The notes beneath the pieces are model-generated. The model made no database searches. It worked only from the letters and a program-made list of their open reading frames with translations, and was not told the DNA's origin. From an uncultured Dorea sp. (GTDB lineage Bacteria; Bacillota; Clostridia; Lachnospirales; Lachnospiraceae), in the NCBI GenBank assembly GCA_910584615.1, contig CAJUAM010000055.1, forward strand, positions 1 through 14,196: a stretch of DNA of 14,196 nt, given 5' to 3'. The position numbers were made by a program, and so were the translations under genes. Within the stretch, counting starts at the first letter, position 1. Each line of letters opens with the position of its first letter. Shown one piece after another: positions 6,818 through 14,159 of this stretch.

Positions 6818-7636
6818 TTATTCCATTTGCAGATCTTTTTCATCAGTCTGCGTAAATTCTGCTGTGATCCGTGCTTCTGCAGGAATAGACACTATCGACT
6901 TTTCCAGTGTTCCCAGAACTTTGATCTCCTGACGGGCAAGGACCCCTTCTTTATCCACCTCACTTACAAACTCCAGGCTGTCTATCTGTACAGATGTGTT
7001 TTCAAAAATCGTATCTTCTGTACCCATCTGTGCCATCAGCCTGACAATGTAATCCTCCGCAATAAAAGACGGAAGTTCATAGGTATAGATCTTATTTGTT
7101 CCATCCTCTTTTATACGAAGATTTTCAATTTTATCAGAAGTTTCCGTTACCATATCCGTAATATCTGTTATCACCGAAAGAACTTCTTCTGGCGATTTTT
7201 TCAGCTTTTGCTGATTCTTCCCGTCGCCCATATAATACCAGCCGTCTTTATAATATGCCTTTGAAACCGCATTTCCCGGATTCAGCTCAGTCTCCACTGT
7301 CATCTGAAGATTCTGCCCGTCCTCTCCTTGTACTACATGTATCCGGGAATCCATTCCAAACTCTCCGTTGATAGTCTTTCCGCCAAGTTTAAGGCTGCCT
7401 TCTGTGTCTGCTTTAAACGAGGGCATTTTCAATGTCTTTTCCATCGCCTCCACGATAATCTCATTACCTGCGCGAGTATCTGTCTCTATCTGACTATCTT
7501 GTTCATTTTGCATTTCTTTGTCTGCTTCATCAGACTGGCTCTTGACAGCCTTGTGTCCGTCTTCTTCCTTTTTTCCGCATCCAAAGCATAGCGCCAGACA
7601 GAAAAGCGATATCATCAACACTTTTATCAATTTCAT
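6818..7636 (-). CDS. Putative lipoprotein, similar in style to DUF6612-type proteins
   Basis: The 272-residue product begins MKLIKVLMISLFCLALCFGCG, a lipoprotein signal peptide with C20 as the likely lipidated cysteine; the lipobox CFGC is imperfect because -3 is Cys rather than Leu. A Glu/Asp/Lys/Gln-rich linker (about 21-55) leads into a domain starting EIIVEAMEKTLKM, with an AYYKDGWYYMGDG strand pair. This layout recalls DUF6612/LolA-like lipoproteins of Firmicutes; that family call is from memory and the function is unknown. It should sit on the outer face of the membrane. The start at 7636 is chosen because GGGGGAG lies just upstream and overlaps the stop of the preceding ferredoxin gene. 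An upstream in-frame start at 7708 would bury the signal peptide. Confidence 0.8.
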   Translation of the reverse strand: MKLIKVLMISLFCLALCFGCGKKEEDGHKAVKSQSDEADKEMQNEQDSQIETDTRAGNEIIVEAMEKTLKMPSFKADTEGSLKLGGKTINGEFGMDSRIHVVQGEDGQNLQMTVETELNPGNAVSKAYYKDGWYYMGDGKNQQKLKKSPEEVLSVITDITDMVTETSDKIENLRIKEDGTNKIYTYELPSFIAEDYIVRLMAQMGTEDTIFENTSVQIDSLEFVSEVDKEGVLARQEIKVLGTLEKSIVSIPAEARITAEFTQTDEKDLQME

Positions 7637-7646
7637 AAAACTCCCC

Positions 7647-8777
7647 CTACCTGATCGTAACAAGCTCATACTCCCTGCTGCCAAGCCCGATCTTTTCTGC
7701 GTGTGCAAGACAGCTCTTATACTCGGAATTCACAGTTGTATTTTCAAAATGATCATGATGATCACAAAATGACGCCTGTTTCATATTATCTGTAAGCTGG
7801 CTGTTTGGCAAAGGCTCTGCTTTAAGGCAGGCATCCACACAAGCCTGATCAAGAGCCAGCGGGTCAAATGATGCGAACATTCCAATATTCGGCAGGATAG
7901 GCGCATCATTCTCTGCGTGGCAGTCACAATTCGGTGATACATCTACGATCAATGACATATGGAAATGCGGACGTCCGTCTAATACTGCCTTCGTGTACTC
8001 TGCCATACGACAGTTCAGCACTTTTGTCGCCGCATCATCTGTAAATGAGATCGCATCAAAGCTACATGCCCCGATACAGCGCCCGCAGCCTACACAATTT
8101 TCTGTGTTCACAGACATTTTCCTTGACGCTTCGTCAAATACGAGCCCTTCATTGGCACACTCTCTCATACACAAACGGCAGCCGCGGCAGTTCTGCGGAT
8201 CAATAGAAGGCTTCCCGTTCTTGTGCTGTTCTTTCTTTCCTGCCCGTGATCCGCAGCCCATACCGATATTTTTAATCGCGCCTCCAAATCCCGTCATCTC
8301 ATGCCCTTTAAAATGGGAAAGACTCAGGAAAATATCCGCATCCATAACTGCGCGTCCTATCTTTGCCTTCTCTATGTATTCACCGCCCTGAACCAAAACT
8401 TCAACGTCGTCTGTTCCTTTCAGTCCGTCTCCGATCAGTATCGGACAGCCCACTGTCATAGGAGTAAATCCATTTTCCCACGCGCAGTACAGATGCTCCA
8501 GCGCATTCTTACGGCTTCCCGGATAGAGCGTATTGCAGTCAGTAAGGAAAGGCCTGCCGCCCAGTTCTTTTACTACATCCGCCACCGCTTTCGCGTAATT
8601 GGGGCGCAGAAAGCTGATATTGCCAAGCTCACCAAAATGCATTTTGATGGCCACGAACTTACTTTCCATATCAATTTCTCCGATACCCGCTTCTTTGATC
8701 AGACGCTTAAATTTTGTCGGAAGACCTTCTCCTAATTTTGCCCTGAAATCTGTATAATATACTTTTGATTTTTCCAT
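7647..8777 (-). CDS. DUF362 domain protein with two [4Fe-4S] ferredoxin motifs
   Basis: The 376-residue product has an N-terminal DUF362 domain (roughly residues 1-180, with MHFGELGN, FLTDCNTLYPGSRKNA and HFKGHEMTGFGGAIKN segments). A bacterial two-cluster ferredoxin insert follows: C197, C200, C203, C207 and C228, C231, C234, C238, both CxxCxxCxxxC. A further domain continues the DUF362 fold. Such proteins are widespread in anaerobes and presumably carry electrons, but no reaction is known to me. The ATG at 8777 is preceded by GAGGAGA. It starts 24 bases after the cysteine desulfidase stop, and its own stop lies within the ribosome binding site of the lipoprotein gene, so the three form an operon. 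No transmembrane segment or signal peptide is visible. Confidence 0.88.
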   Translation of the reverse strand: MEKSKVYYTDFRAKLGEGLPTKFKRLIKEAGIGEIDMESKFVAIKMHFGELGNISFLRPNYAKAVADVVKELGGRPFLTDCNTLYPGSRKNALEHLYCAWENGFTPMTVGCPILIGDGLKGTDDVEVLVQGGEYIEKAKIGRAVMDADIFLSLSHFKGHEMTGFGGAIKNIGMGCGSRAGKKEQHKNGKPSIDPQNCRGCRLCMRECANEGLVFDEASRKMSVNTENCVGCGRCIGACSFDAISFTDDAATKVLNCRMAEYTKAVLDGRPHFHMSLIVDVSPNCDCHAENDAPILPNIGMFASFDPLALDQACVDACLKAEPLPNSQLTDNMKQASFCDHHDHFENTTVNSEYKSCLAHAEKIGLGSREYELVTIR

Positions 8778-8801
8778 GCACTTTTCTCCTCTCAAGATCA
8801 T

Positions 8802-10079
8802 TTAATCATTGATCATCATCTTGATGATCTCTTCATTGGTTTCCTTCATGCCGTCTTTACCAAGACGTCCGATGTTACTAATCGTCGCTTCCACGCCTTT
8901 TGTGACAATGCCATCCCCCGCGTAAAACTGCTGCCCTCTAAGGAACATGTTATATCCCAGGATTCCGGCATCTACAGATGCCGCAATCTTCGCCGCGCAG
9001 GAAGCTTTCGCCCCGTCACAGACCATGCCCGATACGATTGCCAGCGCATTTACCACAGTATGTATCACTTCCTCATATCCGCCGCCGCAAAGATAAGCAA
9101 TCCCTGCGCCTGCCGCCGCTCCCGCACTGACAGCACCACAGTACGCGGAAAGCCTTCCAATACCTGTCTTCTGATGGATAGCCGTCAGATTAGAAAGCGC
9201 CAGCGCACGATACATCTTTTCCTCTCCGCACTGGAATTCCCTGGCATATTCCAGCACAGGAAGGGAACAGGTCATCCCCTGATTACCACTGCCTGCATTG
9301 ATAATAACCGGGAGTTCGCAGCCGTTCATCCTTGCGTCAGACCCTGCTGCCGCCCTTGCTTTCGCTCTTGTACGGACATCATCACCATAAGTCTCTAACA
9401 GTACACTTCCAATATTGGCGCCATAATCTCCTTTAAGTCCTTCATCCGCAATAGCTGTATTATACTCGACCTGGCGTCCGATAACCTCTCTGATATCTGC
9501 CACATCCACCGAATTGATAAAATCCCAGATATCTTCCATATTGAGAAGGGACCTGTCTGTCAGTCCTTCCTCTGTCTCCCCCTCTACAGGAATATCAAGA
9601 AGCTTTTCTTCGTCTTTTTCTACTAGGACAATATTCGTATGATAATTTGCAATCCTTACCTTTGCGTAGGAATCTCCCTTCTTCACTACAACAATAATGT
9701 CGAATGTAACCCCTTGATCTATATGCTCTACACTGATCGGAACCGTCTTTAAAAATTCTGCCATCCGTACAGTCTCTTCCTCAGAAACCTCCGCGATAAC
9801 CTCCAGCTCCTTTTCTACTTTACCTGCAATGATCCCAGCCGCTGCAGCCGCCGGTATTCCTTTCAGATGATTCGTATTCGGCACGATTACACTTTTAACA
9901 TTTTTAATTATACTCCCGCTGGCGCCAATCTCTACAGCATCCGGCAGACACCCCAGTACTTCTCTGGCCTTCGCCGCCGCATAAGCAAGCGCGATCGGTT
10001 CTGTACAACCCATGGCAGGCACAAGCTCCTCCTTTAAGATCTGAATATACGCTTTGTATTTCTCATTCGTCTTTTCCAT
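8802..10079 (-). CDS. L-cysteine desulfidase family protein (CyuA/YhaM, UPF0597)
   Basis: Members of this serine-dehydratase-alpha-like family (CdsB of Methanocaldococcus, CyuA/YhaM of E. coli) use a [4Fe-4S] cluster to split L-cysteine into pyruvate, ammonia and sulfide. The 425-residue length fits. Residues 24-27 are GCTE with C25, and C314 (SAYCGA), C354 and C361 (MVCDGAKASC) show the 40- and 7-residue spacings I recall for the cluster cysteines of CdsB (25, 282, 323, 330). GSGNQGMTC ends at C271. I chose the ATG at 10079 because AGGAGAGG lies just upstream; an earlier start at 10115 has no such site and would lie within the operator region. It is the first gene of a three-gene operon with a putative operator at its promoter. 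Confidence 0.9.
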   Translation of the reverse strand: MEKTNEKYKAYIQILKEELVPAMGCTEPIALAYAAAKAREVLGCLPDAVEIGASGSIIKNVKSVIVPNTNHLKGIPAAAAAGIIAGKVEKELEVIAEVSEEETVRMAEFLKTVPISVEHIDQGVTFDIIVVVKKGDSYAKVRIANYHTNIVLVEKDEEKLLDIPVEGETEEGLTDRSLLNMEDIWDFINSVDVADIREVIGRQVEYNTAIADEGLKGDYGANIGSVLLETYGDDVRTRAKARAAAGSDARMNGCELPVIINAGSGNQGMTCSLPVLEYAREFQCGEEKMYRALALSNLTAIHQKTGIGRLSAYCGAVSAGAAAGAGIAYLCGGGYEEVIHTVVNALAIVSGMVCDGAKASCAAKIAASVDAGILGYNMFLRGQQFYAGDGIVTKGVEATISNIGRLGKDGMKETNEEIIKMMIND

Positions 10080-10111
10080 CGTAAACCTCTCCTTTATATT
10101 TAGAGTATCGC

Positions 10112-10150
10112 ACATTCCCTGTCCTTATTATAAAAAATGTAAGGGAATGT
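10112..10150. promoter_or_regulatory. Inverted-repeat operator overlapping the desulfidase promoter
   Basis: ACATTCCCT (10112-10120) and its exact inverse AGGGAATGT (10142-10150) are centred 30 bp apart. One arm lies in the promoter spacer and touches the -35 box; the other covers the expected start site. Because the upstream arm should not be transcribed, this is more likely a protein-binding site than an RNA hairpin. The regulator is unknown. Confidence 0.55.
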
Positions 10151-10155
10151 TGCAA
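10127..10155 (-). promoter_or_regulatory. sigma-A promoter of the cysteine desulfidase operon
   Basis: On the minus strand, -35 TTGCAA (10150-10155) and consensus -10 TATAAT (10127-10132) are exactly 17 bases apart. Transcription would start near 10120, leaving a leader of about 40 bases before the ATG at 10079. Confidence 0.75.
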
Positions 10156-10224
10156 TACATTTATTATTACCATCTGACCGCCCTGTAAAATTATGCAAAA
10201 AATATTGAATTATTGTTATACCGC

Positions 10225-10253
10225 TTGAAAACCTTCTTCGATAACGTTACAAT
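10225..10253 (+). promoter_or_regulatory. sigma-A promoter of murI
   Basis: A -35 box TTGAAA (10225-10230) and -10 box TACAAT (10248-10253) are exactly 17 bases apart. The expected start near 10260 leaves a leader of about 25 bases. It diverges from the desulfidase promoter, and the two do not overlap. Confidence 0.75.
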
Positions 10254-10284
10254 AAACTGAGATTATACAAGGGAGATTTTTATT

Positions 10285-11106
10285 GTGCAGATTCAGAATA
10301 AAACTACCGCGCCAATCGGCGTATTCGACTCTGGCGTAGGCGGGCTGACGGTTGCCCGTGAGATCATGCGCCAGCTTCCAAGTGAAAATGTTGTATATTT
10401 CGGCGACACTGCCAGAGTTCCATACGGGAGTAAATCTAAAAATACGATCATCCGCTTCTCCAGACAGATCATCCGGTTTTTACAAACAAAAAATGTGAAA
10501 GCTATCGTCATTGCCTGCAATACAGCAAGCGCTCTCGCCCTTGATATTGTACAGGCAGAAACTGATATCCCGGTGATCGGTGTGATCACACCTGGCGCAA
10601 GGGCTGCTGTCAATGAGACAAAAAACGCAAAAATAGGTGTAGTCGGGACCGAAGCCACCATCCGCAGCGAGACCTACACAAAGGTAATCAAAACTTACCT
10701 TTCCAATGCTACTGTTATCGGCAAACCCTGCCCATTATTCGTCCCGCTGGTAGAGGAAGGATTTGCCAAACATCTCATTACAGAGCAGGTCATTGACATT
10801 TATCTGTCAGAAATGAAAAATACTGATATCGACACAATGATTCTTGGCTGTACCCACTATCCGCTGCTTAGATCTAAGATCATAGAATATCTGGGGGATC
10901 GTGTACATATCGTCAACCCTGCATATGAGACTGCAATGGATCTTAAGGATATTTTAAACAAACAGGAAATTGCCAATACCTCTGACGCTCCCGGAACTTA
11001 TGAGTTCTACGTCAGTGATGCCGCGGAAAAATTTACAAGATTCGCAAATTCTATCCTTCCGTATGATGTAGCATCAACTCAGTACGTCAATATTGAAGAT
11101 TATTGA
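10285..11106 (+). CDS. murI: Glutamate racemase
   Basis: MurI interconverts L- and D-glutamate in the cytoplasm and supplies D-Glu for peptidoglycan. The 273-residue protein has the family start IGVFDSGVGGLTV (residues 11-23) and FGDTARVPYGSK (39-50). The two catalytic cysteines are C78 in IACNTAS and C189 in LGCTHYPL. The start is a GTG at 10285, 9 bases after GGGAG (10271-10275); no ATG is better placed. The gene has its own promoter and intrinsic terminator, so it appears to be monocistronic. It is divergent from the cysteine desulfidase operon, with no obvious functional link. Confidence 0.96.
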   Translation: MQIQNKTTAPIGVFDSGVGGLTVAREIMRQLPSENVVYFGDTARVPYGSKSKNTIIRFSRQIIRFLQTKNVKAIVIACNTASALALDIVQAETDIPVIGVITPGARAAVNETKNAKIGVVGTEATIRSETYTKVIKTYLSNATVIGKPCPLFVPLVEEGFAKHLITEQVIDIYLSEMKNTDIDTMILGCTHYPLLRSKIIEYLGDRVHIVNPAYETAMDLKDILNKQEIANTSDAPGTYEFYVSDAAEKFTRFANSILPYDVASTQYVNIEDY

Positions 11107-11152
11107 TCGTATTTTCCGAATCTTACGAACTTAAAAACGGCACTTATAGCAC

Positions 11153-11194
11153 AAAACAGATGACTTAAGTTTTCCTTTGTTCATCTGTTTTTTT
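11153..11194 (+). terminator. Intrinsic terminator of murI
   Basis: An 11-bp perfect stem, AAAACAGATGA (11153-11163) paired with TCATCTGTTTT (11181-11191), runs directly into a T-run (11188-11194). It lies 46 bases after the murI stop and insulates the carbohydrate locus downstream. Confidence 0.85.
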
Positions 11195-11209
11195 ATATAT
11201 CAATTTATA

Positions 11210-11222
11210 TGACAGCACATTA
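11210..11222 (+). promoter_or_regulatory. Candidate activator half-site upstream of the alpha-galactosidase gene
   Basis: TGACAGCACATTA matches the second 13-bp repeat of the binding-protein operator (12777-12789) at 11 of 13 positions, including an unbroken 9-base identity. Its start is 62 bp before the -10 box at 11272, exactly as the first repeat at 12756 is 62 bp before its -10 at 12818. A second copy at the expected 21-bp step (11231-11243) is not convincingly conserved (5 of 13). Confidence 0.45.
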
Positions 11223-11248
11223 AGCAATGTATATCCGCCAATATTCTA

Positions 11249-11277
11249 TATACACGAAACTGCCCTTTTTCTATAAT
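11249..11277 (+). promoter_or_regulatory. Promoter of the alpha-galactosidase gene
   Basis: A consensus -10 TATAAT (11272-11277) has a poor -35, TATACA (11249-11254), 17 bases upstream. A good -10 with a weak -35 is typical of promoters that need an activator. Confidence 0.6.
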
Positions 11278-11316
11278 AGCATCAAGAATATTTACGTAAA
11301 AAAGGAGACGAAACAG

Positions 11317-12504
11317 ATGACAGCACAAAAACCTCCTATGGGATGGAACTCTTGGAACACCTTCGGAAAAGAAATCAACGAACAATTAATTATTGAAACA
11401 GCAGATACCATGGTTGAAAAAGGATATAAAGATGCAGGCTATGAATACCTGATCATCGATGACTGCTGGTCGAAAAAAGAACGGGACGACAAAGGAAATC
11501 TGGTTCCTGATCCGGAAAAATTCCCCCACGGCATAAAAGCTGTTGCAGACCACGTCCATGAAAAAGGACTAAAATTCGGCATGTACTCCTGTGCGGGAGT
11601 ATTGACTTGTGCAGGATATCCTTCAAGTTACGACCATGAATTCCAGGATGCAAAACAATTCGCAGACTGGGGCGTCGATTATCTGAAATATGATTACTGT
11701 AATTTCCCCAACAGCGCAGACTGTATCAATCGTTATCACATTATGAGCATGGCGCTGAAAGCAAGCGGAAGAGAGATCCTGTTTGCGGCATGCAATTGGG
11801 GTCAAAAAGAAAGCTGGAACTGGATGCGCTCTATCGGCGCGCATACTTACCGCTCGACGGGCGATATTTTTGATAATTTCCGCTCTTTTACCGGAATCTT
11901 CCAATCACAGATTGAACATTTCTGTCAATCAGCACCCTATTGCTTTAATGATATGGATATGCTGACGGTCGGAATGTATAATCAAGGCAATGCCGCCATT
12001 GGGAAACCTTGCACAGACGCAGAATACCGAATGCAGTTTTCCTTGTGGTGCCTTGCGGGTACTCCCCTTATCATGGGCGCTGATATCCGGAATATCACTC
12101 CGCAGATGGAAACCCTGTTAAAAAACAAGACACTGATTTCCATCAATCAGGACAGAGAATGCCGACCGCCTTATCTCGTTGGCAAAAGGAGTGTTTCCGT
12201 CCCGCAGGAAGATGATGAAAATACGGTGGAACCTCTGAGACTGGTTAAAGACAAGCTCTATACATTTATCAAACATCTCTCGGACAATGAGTTTGCCATA
12301 GCATATTATAACCTTTTCGAAGAAGAAAGACAGATGAATTTTATTTTTGCGGATGCGGGAATTCCGTATGGCTCTGGTTACGGTTTCTCTATGCGTGATG
12401 TATTTACGGGAGAAAACATAGGCATAAAAAGAGATTATCATATCGTCAGCGTTCCAGGACATGACTGCCGGATATATAAATGCCGATTAGTACCGTGCAG
12501 ATAA
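11317..12504 (+). CDS. Alpha-galactosidase, glycoside hydrolase family 27
   Basis: A GH27 retaining alpha-galactosidase that should release terminal alpha-1,6-galactose from oligosaccharides such as melibiose or raffinose. The 395-residue protein starts with the family signature PPMGWNSWNTFG (residues 6-17). By alignment with human GLA from memory, the nucleophile is D126 in KYDYC and the acid/base is D183 in RSTGDI. FNDMDML (210-216) corresponds to the WNDPDML block, and ISINQD follows later. A C-terminal beta-sandwich domain completes the protein. There is no signal peptide, so it acts in the cytoplasm on imported sugar. The ATG at 11317 follows AAAGGAG (11301-11307); upstream in-frame codons back to 11227 lack a ribosome binding site and cross the promoter. 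A small zinc-ribbon gene follows after 23 bases. Confidence 0.93.
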   Translation: MTAQKPPMGWNSWNTFGKEINEQLIIETADTMVEKGYKDAGYEYLIIDDCWSKKERDDKGNLVPDPEKFPHGIKAVADHVHEKGLKFGMYSCAGVLTCAGYPSSYDHEFQDAKQFADWGVDYLKYDYCNFPNSADCINRYHIMSMALKASGREILFAACNWGQKESWNWMRSIGAHTYRSTGDIFDNFRSFTGIFQSQIEHFCQSAPYCFNDMDMLTVGMYNQGNAAIGKPCTDAEYRMQFSLWCLAGTPLIMGADIRNITPQMETLLKNKTLISINQDRECRPPYLVGKRSVSVPQEDDENTVEPLRLVKDKLYTFIKHLSDNEFAIAYYNLFEEERQMNFIFADAGIPYGSGYGFSMRDVFTGENIGIKRDYHIVSVPGHDCRIYKCRLVPCR

Positions 12505-12527
12505 AAGTATAAAAAGAAGGTGGATAA

Positions 12528-12755
12528 GTGTTGATCGATCACAGAGAAAGCGAAAACCATTCCCAGGAGCGGTGCAGAAAGTGCGGTATGTCTCTGACTT
12601 CCGACGAAATCGCCATAACCAGAAAGCTAATAAACAGAGGAACGACTGTTTATTACTGCGCAGACTGTCTTGCAGAGGCTTTTGATGTAAGGCGGGCCGA
12701 CATAGAAGCTAAGATTGTCTATTACAAAAAATCCGGCTGTACATTATTTCAATGA
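12528..12755 (+). CDS. Small zinc-ribbon-like protein of unknown function
   Basis: This 75-residue product has two Cys pairs, CRKC (C16, C19) and CADC (C44, C47), plus C71 near the end. The block SLTSDEIAITRKLINRGTT lies between the pairs. The two pairs probably bind zinc; no function is known to me. It starts at GTG 12528 or at the adjacent TTG 12531. AAGGTGG (12517-12523) leaves only 4 bases to the GTG but 7 to the TTG, so the TTG may be the true start. It lies 23 bases after the alpha-galactosidase and is probably cotranscribed with it. Its stop codon directly abuts the direct-repeat operator of the next gene. A role in regulating or assembling the sugar system is speculation. Confidence 0.75.
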   Translation: MLIDHRESENHSQERCRKCGMSLTSDEIAITRKLINRGTTVYYCADCLAEAFDVRRADIEAKIVYYKKSGCTLFQ

Positions 12756-12789
12756 CGAAAGCAGATTATTCTATATCGAAAGCACATTA
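12756..12789 (+). promoter_or_regulatory. Tandem 13-bp direct repeats, 21-bp period: AraC-type operator candidate
   Basis: CGAAAGCAGATTA (12756-12768) and CGAAAGCACATTA (12777-12789) differ at one base and start 21 bp apart, two helical turns. The second ends 5 bp before the predicted -35 position. Paired direct half-sites about 21 bp apart next to a weak -35 are the hallmark of AraC/XylS-family activator sites. The regulator gene is not in the window. Confidence 0.6.
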
Positions 12790-12794
12790 CGTCA

Positions 12795-12823
12795 TTTTTT
12801 AAATATTTCCTTCATGCTAGAAT
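12795..12823 (+). promoter_or_regulatory. Extended -10 promoter of the sugar-binding protein gene
   Basis: The extended -10 sequence TGCTAGAAT (12815-12823) is strong. The -35 position 17 bases upstream reads TTTTTT (12795-12800), a poor match. This fits an activator-dependent promoter fed by the direct repeats immediately upstream. The leader to the ATG at 12855 is about 25 bases. Confidence 0.6.
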
Positions 12824-12854
12824 CCTTTACAGAAACAAAAAGGAGGAAATATGT

Positions 12855-14129
12855 ATGAAATTCAAAAAAATTTTATCAGCTGTTTTAGCAGCAGCAACAT
12901 GTGTCTCGCTTTGCGCCTGCAAAGGCGGCAAAGACAATGGAGACGGTGAAGGTGGTCCCGTACAGGTAGCGATCTGGGACAATGTACAGCTTGACGGACT
13001 CAGGGAAATTGCGGCAGACTTCACAAAAGAGACTGGAATTGATGTAGAATTCCAGGTAATTCCCTGGAACGAATACTGGACTCTTCTTGAAGCAGGAGCC
13101 ACAGGCGGAGAGATGCCGGATGTGTTCTGGATGCATTCCACTTATTCCCAGAGATACATGTCCAATGACATCCTTCTTGATTTGACCGACAAGATTGAGG
13201 GCAGCGAAAAGATTGATCTGGGTAACTATTACAAGGATATTGCAGAGTTATATCAGTATGACGGAAAAACATATGCAGTTCCGAAAGATTATGACACCAT
13301 CGCTCTCTGGTACAACAAGAAGATGTTTGATGAAGCTAAGATTGCATATCCGGACGAGACGTGGACATGGAAAGATTTTGCAGATGCCGCGAAAAAACTG
13401 ACAGCAGAGGATGGAAGCCAGTACGGAACAGCAATTCCCGCAATCTTTAATCAGGATGGTTATTACAACCTGATCTATGATATGGGCGGCTATATCGTGA
13501 GCGATGACAAGAAAAAATCAGGATGGGATGACCCTAAAACAATGGCTGCCATGAATTGGCTGTATGACAATGTAGTAACCACATCTATGCCGTCACAGGA
13601 AACGATGGGTGAGACGACTCCAGAAGTACTGTTCAGTTCAGGAAAAATCGCGATGACTCTGCAGGGTTCATGGATGACAGCATTTATGAGAGACAACGAG
13701 TTTGTAAACGAAAATTGTGACGTAGCAGTTCTCCCGAAAGCAGATGACGGAACAAGAAAATCCATCTATAACGGTCTTGGATGGGCGGCCGCAGCAGAAG
13801 GAGACAATACGGAGAACTCATGGAAACTTATTGAATATTTCGGGAGCGAAAAAGCACAGAAAAAACAGTCCGAACTTGGAATCACAATGTCAGCTTTCAT
13901 GGGAACTTCTGATACATGGGTACAGTGCGCGCCGAATTTCAACCTTCAGGCATACCTTGACATGACAGAGGATATGCAGATTCGCCCGTACACGAAAAAT
14001 ACAAAGCTCTGGGAGGACTATTCTCAGGAAGTGATGAAAGAGGCATATACAAAAGAGATTACCATTGATGAGGCTTGTAAAGAAATCGCTGAATATATGA
14101 ACAAAAGTATTGAAGAAGAAAATCCGTAA
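12855..14129 (+). CDS. Sugar ABC transporter solute-binding lipoprotein
   Basis: This is a 424-residue family 1 extracellular solute-binding protein (MalE-like). A signal peptide with lipobox LCAC (residues 19-22) predicts lipid attachment at C22 and an outer-membrane-leaflet position as in Gram-positive bacteria, that is, on the outside of the cytoplasmic membrane. A Gly/Asp-rich linker follows. VAIWDNVQLDGLREIAADF, PDVFWMHS, YAVPKDYDTIALWYNKKMFDEA and TWTWKDFADAAKKL are characteristic family segments. Trp and Tyr residues are frequent, as expected for sugar stacking. The ATG follows AGGAGG (12841-12846) by 8 bases; another ATG at 12851 is out of frame. The adjacent GH27 gene suggests an alpha-galactoside ligand, an inference only. 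A probable permease begins 30 bases downstream. Confidence 0.93.
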   Translation: MKFKKILSAVLAAATCVSLCACKGGKDNGDGEGGPVQVAIWDNVQLDGLREIAADFTKETGIDVEFQVIPWNEYWTLLEAGATGGEMPDVFWMHSTYSQRYMSNDILLDLTDKIEGSEKIDLGNYYKDIAELYQYDGKTYAVPKDYDTIALWYNKKMFDEAKIAYPDETWTWKDFADAAKKLTAEDGSQYGTAIPAIFNQDGYYNLIYDMGGYIVSDDKKKSGWDDPKTMAAMNWLYDNVVTTSMPSQETMGETTPEVLFSSGKIAMTLQGSWMTAFMRDNEFVNENCDVAVLPKADDGTRKSIYNGLGWAAAAEGDNTENSWKLIEYFGSEKAQKKQSELGITMSAFMGTSDTWVQCAPNFNLQAYLDMTEDMQIRPYTKNTKLWEDYSQEVMKEAYTKEITIDEACKEIAEYMNKSIEEENP

Positions 14130-14159
14130 GATGCCTTCATGAGAAAAGGGGTGAGAGAC

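Noticed and set aside
10081..10284. Riboswitch or T-box leader between the desulfidase gene and murI
   Set aside because: Both predicted leaders are short (about 40 and 25 bases), leaving no room for such an element, and no T-box or SAM-type core is visible.
11195..11316. Catabolite repression (cre) site at the alpha-galactosidase promoter
   Set aside because: No stretch matches the cre consensus with its central CG and flanking TG/CA arms.
12751..12800. Possible terminator: AATGACG and CGTCATT arms followed by T residues
   Set aside because: The stem is only 7 bp with a 32-base loop holding the direct repeats, and the T-run overlaps the -35 position of the next promoter. The direct-repeat operator explains the stretch better.
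12851..12853. ATG four bases upstream of the binding-protein ATG
   Set aside because: It is in a different frame. The ATG at 12855 has ideal spacing to AGGAGG and gives a full lipoprotein signal peptide.
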